Origin: Ceratotherium simum simum
Taxonomy: Eukaryota; Chordata; Mammalia; Perissodactyla; Rhinocerotidae
DNA length: 64,000 bases
Assembly: GCF_000283155.1 (NCBI RefSeq)
Contig: NW_004454280.1
Coordinates: 1,069,926-1,133,925, forward strand
Direction: 5' to 3'
This document shows, piece by piece, positions 10,531 through 20,329 of this stretch. Position 1 is the stretch's first letter, and every line of letters starts with the position of its first letter. The notes under the pieces were generated by a model. The model ran no database searches and was not told where the DNA came from. It was given only the letters and a program-made list of their open reading frames with translations. The position numbers and the translations under genes were made by a program.

Positions 10531-11369
10531 CAAATAAAATTTATAGGATGTCAGATGGCAGTCTGTGCTATGGGGAAGAACCAAGCAGGAGGGAGGACAG
10601 GATTATGGCTGGAGGAGGGGCAGACCTCCTGGTAGGGGGCTGGGCTATGAGGGAACCACCAGCCTCTTGGCCTCTGCAAGCACTGGGGCTAGAAGGGATG
10701 CTCACTCTCAGGGACCTGCCTCTGTCCTTGCCTGCCTCCTCCTCCACTCAAAACCCAAAGCCACAGAGGGGACCATGGGGAGGTGGAAATATTCCCTGAG
10801 CTGGCAGGAAGAGGGAGGGTAGAGCTGGCAAGCTCTGGACCAGCCAAGCTTAGTGAGGAATATGGTGCTTGCTCTCCTCACTTGGCTCATTACCCAACCC
10901 TAATCTGAGTGATTTCTCTCTTTTTTCACACCAAGATTTGGAGGGAGCAGTGAAGCCATGTGGAGTAACGGGGGCTGCTCTGCAGCAGAAAGTCAAGGCT
11001 TGGGATGACATTGTGGGAGGAGGGGAGTGTGTGTTGGGAGGAGAGTGTGTGGATTGTTTGGGGGGAGGGGAGGATGTGTGAGGTGGGGGGCGCATAAGAT
11101 AGATGGGCAGGGCTTGCTTCAGAAGGTGCCTGGTCTCCTTCCCTCCTTCCCATTGCCTTTTCTCCACCCACATTTCCCTCCCTGCCTCCCTCATTCCATC
11201 CTTGAGGGTCCTCTCTGGCCAGGTAAGGGGTAGAGAAGAAAATGACATATTCCTGCCTCAAGGAGTCTAGCGGGGAGATTGGCAGATATTCAAGGCATGG
11301 TGTGTTAGGTGCTCAGAGGTCTGCAGACACAACACTGGAGTGCGGGCGTCTGGTTCTAGGAAGGAGGCC
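10531..11369. other. unique stretch with G-rich runs, no gene seen
   Basis: Contains a purine-rich stretch at 11015-11090 (repeated gggagg/gtgtg) that yields a glycine-rich chance frame. No family recognised. Confidence 0.4.
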
Positions 11370-11480
11370 CCACTCTACCTGGGCATCAGGGAAGGCTTCC
11401 CTGGGGAGGTGATGCAGCAACTCCACCTCTAACCTGGGGGAGGAGAGAAGGGCGCTCCAGGCTGAGGGACCCGTGGCTTT
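11370..11480 (-). mobile_element. probable L2 fragment, antisense
   Basis: The block gggaaggcttccctgggg followed by aggtgatgc and gcgctccaggctgag resembles the antisense L2 gaaggcttcctggaggag region. Short and diverged. Confidence 0.35.
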
Positions 11481-11834
11481 GGTCACTTTAGAGAGAGGGC
11501 TGGCTCAGAACCTAAAGGACCCCTGTCAAGAAGGGGACCTGAAGAAGGCATAGTGGGTCCAGCGGGCAGGGCACAGAGGAGGCATGGAGCAGGCATTCCT
11601 CTGAGAGCTGCGTTTATCACCGGCAGACCCAACAGGATGGAGGGACACTGGCACTAGAGAAGGGGAGGGTATCTGGTCCAAGCCTGTCCTGTACAGATAA
11701 GGACACTGCCTAGAGGGGCCAAGAGCTGCCCAAGGTCCCATAGTGTGGACAGGGAGCTTTCCCTCCCAGGCCTCTCCTCCAGCCTGCTTGCCCTGCAGCC
11801 ATAGGAAAAGAGCAACAGCAATAGCCCGCGTGGG

Positions 11835-12062
11835 CTGAGTCTTTCATTGTGCCAGGCACTGTTCTAATGGCTTTCTATGGGTTAACTCATCCATCTTCGC
11901 AAAAGTCCCTTGAGCTAGGTACAATGGTTATTACCTCCCCATTTTTCAGATGAGGAACCTGAGGCAGAGTGCTTAAGCAACTTACTCGAGGTCACACGGG
12001 TAGTTTGTGGGAGCAGGGATTTGGACCCCACAGTGTGCTCCAGGGTCCGTGCTCTGACCCCT
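11835..12062 (-). mobile_element. MIR SINE, antisense
   Basis: Near full-length antisense MIR: gtgccaggcactgttctaa, gttaactcatccatc, cagatgaggaacctgaggca, cttactcgaggtcacacggg and tccgtgctctgacccc in the correct order. Confidence 0.88.
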
Positions 12063-12640
12063 GGAGGTGATGTGGAGGGTGGGGGTCACCTGGCTCCTGG
12101 CTGACTGAGGCTGCCCCTGCGTGAGCATCGTGCTGGTGATGGTGAGCTTGTCTCAGGCTCGGAACACTCCAGACTCTCTGAGAGTCTTCTCAACTCCCCA
12201 GTCTGCCCTTTGCTTACAACTTTTTGAAGACCCTCCAGCGGAGACACGATAGTAGATGTTGAACACCCGGCTCTGGGAGTGGGAGATGAGGATGCTATCA
12301 TTTGTAGCAGTTGCTGATTTCCATGGTGTAAATATTCCCACCGTGGCTACTTTCAAGCTATTGGTTTGACGTCAGTCAACTTGCAAAACTCCTGAGAATC
12401 TCACCATTGGCTCTCAGTGTGGGCCAACTCCAGGGCACAACCACAACAGGCCCCCCTCCTCCCGACGCTGCCCGAAGCCCCGCTGTCTCCCTCCCCCGGC
12501 CGCCTCTCTCGTGGCCCCTGATTAGACTAGGTTCATGTAAACGTGTGTGATTTGAAAGTTCTCATCTTGGGAGGTTTGAAAACTGTTTTACTTCCTCTAC
12601 TCAAAAAGAAATAATAATAAAAGAGTCATGGAGTGCTTCC
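12063..12640. other. unique stretch with a full CRE palindrome
   Basis: No gene or assigned repeat. The part at 12290-12420 has a run of AT-rich words (tccatggtgtaaatattccc, ctattggtttgacgtcag) that could be an unassigned old transposon or conserved non-coding DNA. Confidence 0.35.
12367..12374. promoter_or_regulatory. full CRE palindrome TGACGTCA
   Basis: Perfect 8-bp CREB/ATF site in non-repeat sequence. The CpG it contains has survived, although methylated CpGs decay quickly in mammals. Function is inferred. Confidence 0.35.
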
Positions 12641-12654
12641 CACTATAATCATTT

Positions 12655-12830
12655 CCTGGAAGGGACCTTGGTGATTTCGTTCAAATCTTGGTTTTACAGA
12701 TATGGAAAGTCCGCACATAAGTGGCGGTTCTGGCCCAAAGACACATAGCCTGTGACTCTCAAGCCGCGGCAGAAGTCAGAGGGGACTTCTGGTCCCCTGG
12801 CTCTTCTTCTACCACGTCTCAGCACTGCTC
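12655..12830 (-). mobile_element. MIR-related fragment, antisense
   Basis: Resembles the ggaagggaccttggtgattt, ggttttacagatatggaa, aaagacacatagcctgtgac order of old antisense MIR3-like elements. Diverged. Confidence 0.45.
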
Positions 12831-12879
12831 TAGGTTCAGTGCAGGGGTTCAAGGCAGACGAGAGAAAACTGCAAGATGG

Positions 12880-13046
12880 AGGTTTGACTTTGCCACACAC
12901 CAGCCTATGGCTTTCAACCAGTATCTTAAATGCTTGGAGTCTTAGCTTTATCATTTTAAAATGCACGTCTTATTAATACTTGCCTCCCGTATCTCACAGG
13001 GGTGTTGTGAAGACCAAAGGAGATAAATGGGTGGCAAAGTACATCC
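12880..13046 (+). mobile_element. MIR fragment
   Basis: Plus-strand MIR 3' half: cttagctttatcattttaaa, cttgcctcccgtatctcaca, ggggtgttgtgaagaccaaa and a degenerate terminal block. Confidence 0.55.
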
Positions 13047-13054
13047 AAGGGAAG

Positions 13055-13825
13055 GAAATACAAATGGATCTTAAACATATACAACGATGTTCAATCTCAC
13101 TCAAAATAAGAGAAACATAAATTAAAATTACACTGATAATTTTTCACCTATCAGATTGGCAAGAGTCCAGAAATTTGATAACACCCTGTAATGGTGAAGT
13201 CATGAGGAAACAGGCACTCTCTACTCCTCATGGGAAGATAAATGTGTATAACCTCCGTGGAGGGCAATTTGGCGGAGCTATCAACCTTATAAATACACGT
13301 ATCTTCTGACCCAGCAATTCCACTTCTGGGAATTTATCCTACAAATATATTGGTGTAAGTGCAAAGGATCTATGTTTATGGCTATTTGTTGCAGCATTGT
13401 TTGTGATGGGAAAAGATTTGAAACAATGTAAATGTCCATCAAGAATGGCCTTTTTAAGAGACTGTGGTTCACCCATGTGATGGAGTATTACGCAGCCGTA
13501 AAGAGGAAAGAGAAAGAAAGATTTGTATTGATGTATAAGATGTATTGTCAAGTGAAGAGAGGCAAGATACAGAACAATATGTATAGTATGATACATTTTG
13601 TGTTTTAAAAAGGAGCAAATAGGAATATTTTCCAGTGCCTACGTAATGAAAGTCTAGAAGGATCTCTGAGGAGCAGTGGTCACTTGTGGGGAATGAGGCT
13701 GTGTTCTGGAAGGATAGAAGATGGGAGTAACAGGGAGAATCTTCACTGTTTGTCTTCTAATATATATTTTTAAGTTTTTGAAACGTGAGTATATTAACAA
13801 TTCAAAAATGTAAATTGAAAATGTC
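13055..13825 (+). mobile_element. L1M (L1ME-type) LINE 3' end
   Basis: Sense-strand old L1 tail: ttcaatctcactcaaaataa, ttttcacctatcagattggc, agggcaatttggcggag, acccagcaattccacttctg, gcagcattgtttgtgatgg, atgtccatcaagaatggcc, then the 3'UTR with ggaatattttcc and ttcactgttt. The coding part is the C-terminal end of ORF2 with stops and shifts. A perfect octamer at 13846-13853 lies just beyond it. Confidence 0.8.
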
Positions 13826-13854
13826 TTCGTAAACTGTAAAGCACTATGCAAATG

Positions 13855-14215
13855 CTAGTTACTTGGGCTGTTACTAATGTAAAAAGGAGCTAAAGGGTAT
13901 GACTAGGACTAAGGTCTGCAGGAGGGCAAAAAGAGAATGCTTGGGGGTTCTGGAGAGGGCGGGAACAGTTAGGGGGTCTTGAAGGAAAATGTTCCTCCCT
14001 GTTTTATTGGAAGGTCGTTAGCGTGACACGGCTGGCCCGGGGTGGGGCCTGCCATTCCTGCCCAGATTGACCAGGTGGGTGGTTGTCTGTCGTTGCTGGG
14101 CTGTGTCACACGCGATGCGCAGCTTGTTTGGGTAACGGCGCCAAGGCTGCAGCGTTTGCTCAGGATTTCTAGTTCCACAGCTCTGGCAGAGAGAGGCGTG
14201 CTGGGCAGGAGAAGG
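13855..14215. other. unique stretch, nothing recognised
   Basis: The 158-codon minus frame at 13969-14445 runs into an antisense MIR and is not considered a gene. Confidence 0.4.
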
Positions 14216-14219
14216 GCTC

Positions 14220-14462
14220 CTCCTGGTCGGGTTCCTACTGTGTGCTGGGCCTGAGGGCGTGTGCTACTTGTCTCAGCCCATTTAATCCTCTCACAGTGCT
14301 TCCGTCTGGGTACTGTGATTGTCTTCATTTCACAGATGATGCAGCTGAGGCACAGAACGTTCTGGCACTTTATCCAAGCCGTAGCAGTGGTGGGGCTGGG
14401 CTGTGGGTCCAGGCAGTCTGGCTCTGGAGCGGTCCTCCCAACCACTGCGGGACACTGCCTCT
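14220..14462 (-). mobile_element. MIR SINE, antisense
   Basis: Antisense MIR: ctactgtgtgctgggcctga, catttaatcctctcacag, catttcacagatgatgcag, gaggcacagaacgtt and a gtccaggcagtctggctctg end. Confidence 0.75.
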
Positions 14463-14987
14463 GGGGGGCCCTTGACTTCCGCCTGCACTCTAGTGCTGAC
14501 CCTCCTGCTATCTTGGACTCTTTTCCCTTGTGCCTGGATTAGAACACCATCATTGGGTTGGAAAGGAGCCCCCTGATTTTCTGTTGGGGAGATAAACCTC
14601 ACCAGGTGGGAGGGCCCCTTTGTTTCTCCTGAATCTCATGTAGGGCCACACAGAGCAGGCACCGTCCGTGTGACCGCTCAGCCCCATGTCCTGCTGCTTC
14701 TGTCTCTCCTCTCGGAGAGGCACTGGGATGGGGCGGGGGGTATTAGAGCATCTCTGACATCCGAGAAACAGATCCTGGCAGACAGAGGCATCTCGCCAAT
14801 TAGGGCCAGGCCAGGGCCTTGCTGCCTGTAGAGGGATCTGGGGAGAGGTGGGGCTGCCTGCAGAGTGAGAGCATCATGTCTCCAATTAAAGTTGTGAGGA
14901 TTCATCTTCTAACTCAGCCCCCCTCAGAAATTGACATTTATTAGGTTGTCAAAACTGATTTTTCTTCCTGGCCCTTTCCTGCCCCCA

Positions 14988-14991
<4 letters not shown>
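14463..14991. other. unique stretch, nothing recognised
   Basis: No gene or repeat seen. The segment at 14790-14900 has a ccaattaaagttgtgagg block with homeodomain-type core and sits next to the TG microsatellite. Confidence 0.35.

Positions 14992-15026
<35 letters not shown>
14992..15026. repeat. (TG)n microsatellite
   Basis: Uninterrupted TG run of 35 bp followed by an interrupted tgtatgtgtttg extension. Confidence 0.97.
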
Positions 15027-15032
<6 letters not shown>

Positions 15033-15439
15033 TTGTATGAACATTCATGTAAATAAATATCTATATTTTGCTTTTTAAAAATTAAAAATGCAGTATTCAG
15101 CCCCATTGGAGATTTGGCTTCTTGGTTCCTGAGAGTGGAAGGCAGTGACACTGGGGGGTTAGGCCATGACCCGTAGGGGAGGTGGGGGTCTAAGACGACG
15201 GTAGGCCTGTCACCTGGGGGTGAGGCCAGCCTCTTGTAGAGACAGGTCGCCTACTGTGCAATGTTAGAGGTGTCCCACCCACCCCCTTGAAAATCTGTCT
15301 CCTCCGTGTGCCACTGAACCTGGAATTCCTTTAGTGGAATCATTCCTATGACTTTATTCATCCCTTTCCTGGGGGCTCTTTTGAAGTGAAATATGAATCT
15401 CTAAGAAGGGAATGTATTAAATCACTAACATCCCAGAAG
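15027..15439. other. unique stretch, nothing recognised
   Basis: No gene or repeat seen. The first 70 bp are AT-rich. Confidence 0.35.
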
Positions 15440-15600
15440 CATAGAATTCAGAGCTGCAAGAGATCCTGAAGATAGTCTTGTCTTCTCTTGTAAAGGGGAA
15501 GCTCAAGTCTGGGGAGACTATGGGATTTGCCCAAGGTCACTCATCAAGTCAATGACGGTGGTGTGGCTGTCACTCCACCCTCTGACTCCTAGCTCAGGGA
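15440..15600 (-). mobile_element. MIR3-like fragment, antisense
   Basis: Blocks agagctgcaagagatcctga, gtaaaggggaagctcaag, gggatttgcccaaggtcac and ccctctgactcctagctc occur in the antisense MIR3-like order. Confidence 0.55.
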
Positions 15601-15974
15601 GACCTAGTTTGTCAGATCGGTTTTCTTCAGTGGCAAGAGGAACCTGGACGTATGTAGGCCCTGCCCTCAAATGACGGAAGGCCAACAAGGGGGCTGGGGA
15701 TGGGATGTGATGAAGAAAAGGCAAGACGGATGTGAAGACAATTCTGCCTATGTCATATTTTTTCTAACTGTATGTGTTGTCATTTTCATTCAATCTATTT
15801 TGCATTTATGATTCAGGACATCAAAGGCAGCTATACAGTGCCTATCTGGTCTTGGCGCTCCTTACGATGATATACGCTCAACTTCAGTCACCATCCCCTC
15901 CTTTGCTTTTTTTGCCATATTTTTATGCCGTTTTTATTAATGTGATACAATATTTTTCTTTAAATTAACTTTTT
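15601..15974. other. unique AT-rich stretch beside the L1
   Basis: No gene. The right part (15745-15970) is AT-rich and could include decayed LINE sequence. The 64-codon frame here is not supported. Confidence 0.35.
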
Positions 15975-16342
15975 TAATTTTAATTTTTAAAATTTTATTT
16001 ATTTTTAAATTATTTTATTGAGGTCATATTGGCTTATAACATTGTGTAAATTTCAGGTGTACATTATTATATATCAGTTTCTGTATAGACTGCATCATGT
16101 TCACCACCAACAGTCTAGCTTTTATCTATCAGCATACCTATGTGCCCCTTTCCCCCATCCCCTTCTCCTCTGGTAACCACCAATCTGTTCTCCTCATCTA
16201 CGTGTTTGTTTGTTTATCTTCCACACGTGAGTGAAATCATACAGTATTTGTCTCTCTGTATCGCTTATTTTGCTTAGCATAGTACCCTCAAGTTCCATCC
16301 ATGTTGTTGCAAATGGCACGATTTTGTCTTTTTCTATGGCTG

Positions 16343-16470
16343 AGTAGTATTCCATTGTGTGTGTATNNNNNNNNNNNNNNNNNNNNNNNNNNNNNNNNNN
16401 NNNNNNNNNNNNNNNNNNNNNNNNNNNNNNNNNNNNNNNNNNNNNNNNNNNNNNNNNNNNNNNNNNTGTA

Positions 16471-16531
<61 letters not shown>
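16343..16531. repeat. TG/TA/CA microsatellite inside the L1
   Basis: A tract of gtgtgtgtat, then the N gap, then mixed tgtatatatg, a long TA run and a short CA run. It lies within the C-terminal ORF2 region of the L1, and its flanks (tattccattgtg, caccacatcttc) are contiguous L1 sequence. True length is unknown because of the gap. Confidence 0.9.
16367..16466. other. assembly gap of exactly 100 N
   Basis: One hundred ambiguous bases, a conventional placeholder length. The flanks are both microsatellite within the same L1, so the gap is probably a collapsed or unreadable TA-rich tract. Translations crossing it are meaningless. Confidence 0.99.
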
Positions 16532-16533
<2 letters not shown>

Positions 16534-18457
16534 CACATCTTCTTTATCCATTCATCCGTTGATGGCGGGCGCTTGAGTTGCTTCCACGTCTTGGCTGTTG
16601 TGAATAATGCTGCAATGAACATAGGGGTACATGTATCTTTTTGAATTAGTGATTTCATGTTCTTTGGATAAATACCCAATAGTAGAATAGCTAGATCATA
16701 TGGTATTTCTATTTTTAATTTTTTGAGAAATCTCCATACTGTTTTCCATAATGGCTGCACCCAGTTTGCATTCCCACCAGCAGTGTATGAGGGTTCCCTT
16801 TTCTCCACATCCTCTCCAACATTTGTTATTTCTTGTCTTGTTAATTATATCCATTCTGATGGGTGCGAGGTGATACCTCATTGTAGTTTTGATTTGCACT
16901 TCCCTAATAATTAGTGATGTTGAACATCTTTTCACATGCCTGTTGGCCATCTGTATATTTTTCTTTGGAAAAATGTCTGTTCATATCTTCTGCCCATTTT
17001 TGATTGGGTTGTTCATTTTTTTGTTGTTGAGTTGTATGAGTTCTTTATATATTTTGGAAATTAACCCCTTGTTGGATATATGATTTGCAAATATTTTCTC
17101 CCAGTTGGTGGGTTGTCTTTTCGTTTTGTTCCTGGTTTCCATTGCCTTGCAGAAGCTTTTTAGTCTGTTGTAGTCCCATTTGTTTATTTTTCCTTTTGTT
17201 TCCCTTGCCTGAGTAGACATGGTATTCGAAAAGATACTGCTAAGACTGATGTCAAAGAGTGTACTGCCTATATTTTCTTCTAGAAGTTTTATGGTTTCAG
17301 GTCTTACATTCAAGTCTTTAATCCATTTTGAGTATGGTGTAAGATAATGGTCTACTTTCATGCTTTTGCACGTGGCTGTCCAGTTTTCCCAACACCATTT
17401 ATTGAAGAGACTTTCCTTTCTGCATTGTATGCTCTTGGCTCCTTTGTCAACTGTCCATGGATGTGTGGTTTTATTTCTTGGCTCTCAGTTCTGTTCCATT
17501 GATCTGTGTGTCTGTTTTTCTGTGAGTACCATGCTGTTTTGATCACTTTAGCTTTGTAGTATATTTTGAATTCATGGAGTGTGATACCTCCAACTTTGTT
17601 CTTTTTTTTCAGACTATTCAGGGTCTTTTGTTGTTCCATATAAATTTTAGGATTCTTTGTTCTATTTCTGTAAAGAATACCATTGGGATTCTGATTAGGA
17701 TTGTATTGAATCTGTATATTGCTTTAGGTAATGTGGACATTTTAACTATGTTTATTCTTCCAGTCCATGAGCATGGAATATGTTTCCATTTTTTTATGTC
17801 TTCTTCAATTTGTTTCAATAATGTCTTATTGTTTTCACTGTATAGGTCTTTCACCTCCTTGGTTAAATTTATGCCTAGATATTTTATTCTTTTTGCTGCG
17901 ATTGTAAATGGGATTGTCGTCTTGATTTCTCTTTCTGCTAGTTCATTATGAGTGTATAGAAATGCAACTGATTTTCATATGTTTATTTTGTACCCTACAA
18001 TTTTACTGTGTTTGTTAACTATTTCTAATAGTTTTTGGTGGACTCTAGGGTTTTATATATGTAGAATTATGTCATCTACAAATAGTGTCAGTTTTACTTC
18101 TTCCTTTCCAGTTTGGCTCCGTTTTATTTCTTTTTCTTGCCTGATTACTCTAGCCAAAACCTCTAGTACTATGTTGAATAGGAGTGGTGAGATTGGGCAT
18201 CCTTGTCTTGTTCCTGTTCTCAGAGGAATAGCTTTCAGTTTTTCATCGTTGAGTATGATGTTGGCTGTGGGTTTGTCATATGTGGCCTTTATTGTATTGA
18301 GGTACTTTTCTTCTATACCCATTTTATTGAGAGTTTTTATCATAAATAGATGTTTAATCTTGTCAAATACTTTCTCTGCGTCTATTGTGATGATCATGTG
18401 ATTTGTGTTCTTCATTTTGTTAATGTGGTATATCACATTGATTGATTTTAACTCATT

Positions 18458-18759
18458 AAAAAAATTTTTTTTTGTGAGGAAGATCAGCCCTGAGCTAACA
18501 TCAATGCTTATCCTCCTCTTTTTGCTGAGGAAGACCGGCTCTGAGCTAACATCTATTGCCAATCCTCCTCCTTTTTTTCCCCTGAAGCCCCAGTAGATAG
18601 TTGTATGTCATAGTTGCACGTCCTTCTAGTTGCTGTATGTGGGACGCTGCCTCAGCATGGCTGGAGAAGTGGTGCGTCAGTGCGCGCCCGGGATCCAAAC
18701 CCCATGCTGCCAGTAGCGGAGCGCACGCACTTAACCACTAAGCCACGGGGCCAGCTCCC
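18458..18759 (-). mobile_element. ERE SINE, antisense copy
   Basis: Complete minus-strand ERE: T-run and gaggaag modules at the left, gctgtatgtgggacgc in the middle, tRNA-like head with ccacggggccagct at the right. The 8-bp word aactcatt occurs at 18450-18457 and 18760-18767, a probable target-site duplication. It sits at the 5' truncation edge of the L1. Confidence 0.9.
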
Positions 18760-19035
18760 AACTCATTTTTAACTTAATCTATTTATTTAAAAATGAAACT
18801 TTGTTTTACTGTTGTGCAAGAAAGACCAGTGATCACTTGCCAGAAATGGATGGTAATCATAAAAATAAATATAATGAGATCAAAACAAGGTTATTAATTA
18901 GTTAGGTGCCTTTCCTGCCAAAAGCTCTTAGCCTGAGGACTGGTTTTTCTTCATAAAAAGGAAAATTAGCAAGTGTTGGAAAGGCATTAAAAACCTGCTA
19001 GCTTGCAAATGAGACTTTCTCGAGTTATCGGGATC

Positions 19036-19473
19036 TGTATTAGTTTCCTAGGGCTGCCGCAAACTGGGTGGCTAAAGCAACAGATATTTGTTGTCTTTCT
19101 TACAGTTCTGGAGACTAGAAATCTGAAATCAAGATGTCAGCAGGGCCCTGCTCCCTCCGAAAGGGGAGAATTCTTTCTTGCCTCTTATAGCTTCTGGTGG
19201 TTGCTGGAAATCCTTGCTATTCCTTGGTTTGTGGCTGCATCACTCCAATTTCTGCCTTCATCGTCATATGGCCTTCTCCTTGTGTCTCTATTTCACATCT
19301 TCTTGTAAGGACAATAGCCATGTTGGATCAGGGGCCCACTTTACTCCAGTACGACCTCATCTTAACTAATTACATCTGCAACAACTCTACTTCCAAATAA
19401 GGCCACATTCTGAGGTACTGAGGATTAGGACTTCAACACATCTTTTTTGGGGGGCACAATTCATCCCATACCA
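19036..19473 (-). mobile_element. MaLR (MLT1-type) solo LTR, antisense
   Basis: Starts tgtattagtttcctagggct and runs through the antisense MLT1 order (aactgggtggctaaagcaac, gttctggagactagaaatct, cttctggtggttgctgg, ggccttctccttgtgtct) to the ttttggggggcacaattc end. Flanked by ggatc (19031-19035) and agatc (19474-19478), a 5-bp target duplication with one change. Non-coding solo LTR of an ancient ERVL-MaLR element. Confidence 0.88.
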
Positions 19474-19478
19474 AGATC

Positions 19479-20022
19479 TTTGAAAGAGAATCGGAAAGGG
19501 AGAAATTTTCATCGTGTTATCAATGCTATTGAATGCCTGTTCAAAGGCCAGCAGTGGGACTTAAGGGAGGTGAGAAGGCTGTGAGGTCCCCACTGCCTCT
19601 CCATCTGGCCCGAGGAATGTGGAGATCCCCTTAGCTCTCAGGAGCAGGTGGTGTTCTTGAGGCATGAATGGGCCTTTGTAAGTCAGCTCTGGGGCCAGTA
19701 GGTACCCCCAGGGTTGTGGTGGTTGTACTCACCAGGACACTCAGCCCCCCTTGGATCACAAAGTCAGCATCATAGAAACCTCACGGCAAGCAGCCAACAC
19801 TTACTGAGATCCTCTCAGGTGCAAAGCACTGTGGGTTCCGGATGATGCCCTGGAGTGTCTGGTCTCATGGGCCCGCCAGGGGCAGCACCAGGCAGAAGGA
19901 CAGGTGGAAAGAGCAAAATGAGGTGAGGTGAGGTGGTGGAGGTGGGGAGGAGTAGGAGATGCTGTGGCTTCTGGGACAGAGATGCAGCTGCAGCGCCAGG
20001 AGGAGTTTCCTAGAGCATGTGT
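19479..20022. other. unique stretch, nothing recognised
   Basis: No gene. A weak MIR/L2-like scrap near 19790-19850 (acttactgagatcctctcag). A short gaggt tandem at 19920-19935 precedes the minisatellite. Confidence 0.4.
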
Positions 20023-20301
20023 AGGAGGATTTCATGGAGCACTGCCATGACTGGAGTGGAGAAAGGGTAGGAGGACTTCACTGAGCACTGCCATGAGCGG
20101 AGGTGGGGAAAGGGTAGGAGGACTTCACTGAGCACTGCCATGACTGGAGGTGGGGAAAGGGTAGGAGGACTTCACTGAACACTGCCATGACTGGAGGTGG
20201 GGAAAGGGTGGGAAGACTTCACTGAGCACTGCCATGAGCGGAGGTGGAGAAATGGGAGGAGGACTTCACTGAGCACTGCCATGAGCAGAGGTGGAGAAAG
20301 T
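20023..20301. repeat. 47-bp minisatellite, six copies
   Basis: Six tandem units beginning near 20023, 20069, 20116, 20163, 20210 and 20257. Each is built on aggaggacttcactgagcac, a tgccatga(c/g) segment and ggaggtggggaaagggt. Copy 1 is 46 bp and copy 6 decays into unique sequence. Variants alternate between tgactgg and tgagcgg, giving a pattern usable for VNTR mapping. No reading frame is maintained (47 is not a multiple of three). Confidence 0.96.
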
Positions 20302-20329
20302 CCCTGCTTTCCAGAAGCTCTACTGCGGT

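Larger units (their letters stand above)
15975..18447 (-). mobile_element. L1 LINE, 5'-truncated, minus strand
   Basis: About 2.5 kb of L1 on the minus strand: the 3'UTR and A-tail (T-rich on the plus strand) at 15975-16190, then ORF2 sequence read backwards to the reverse transcriptase core. It stops inside the RT domain, so the endonuclease, ORF1 and 5'UTR are absent, as expected from incomplete reverse transcription. Divergence is modest compared with the other LINE pieces here, making it the youngest L1 in the window. It is interrupted by a 100-N gap, and an ERE abuts its 5' side. Confidence 0.92.
16194..18447 (-). pseudogene. L1 ORF2 remnant (reverse transcriptase and C-terminus)
   Basis: Broken minus-strand frames together cover the C-terminal half of L1 ORF2. 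The most upstream frame (18053-18447) carries RT blocks, including [13 protein letters not shown] and an FVDD box where active L1s have F/YADD. Downstream frames (17618-17854, 17358-17639, 16981-17361) correspond to the thumb and connection region. The frame at 16696-16950 holds the cysteine motif C-x3-C-x7-H-x4-C of the ORF2 C-terminus. The last frame crosses the assembly gap. At least four frame breaks, no start and no endonuclease make it a dead copy. Confidence 0.9.

Noticed and set aside
16194..16808. 204-codon minus frame across the gap
   Set aside because: It reads through 100 N; real content is the broken C-terminal end of L1 ORF2 plus microsatellite.
20023..20301. CRISPR-like spaced repeats
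   Set aside because: Units are directly adjacent without unique spacers and the genome is mammalian; this is a minisatellite.
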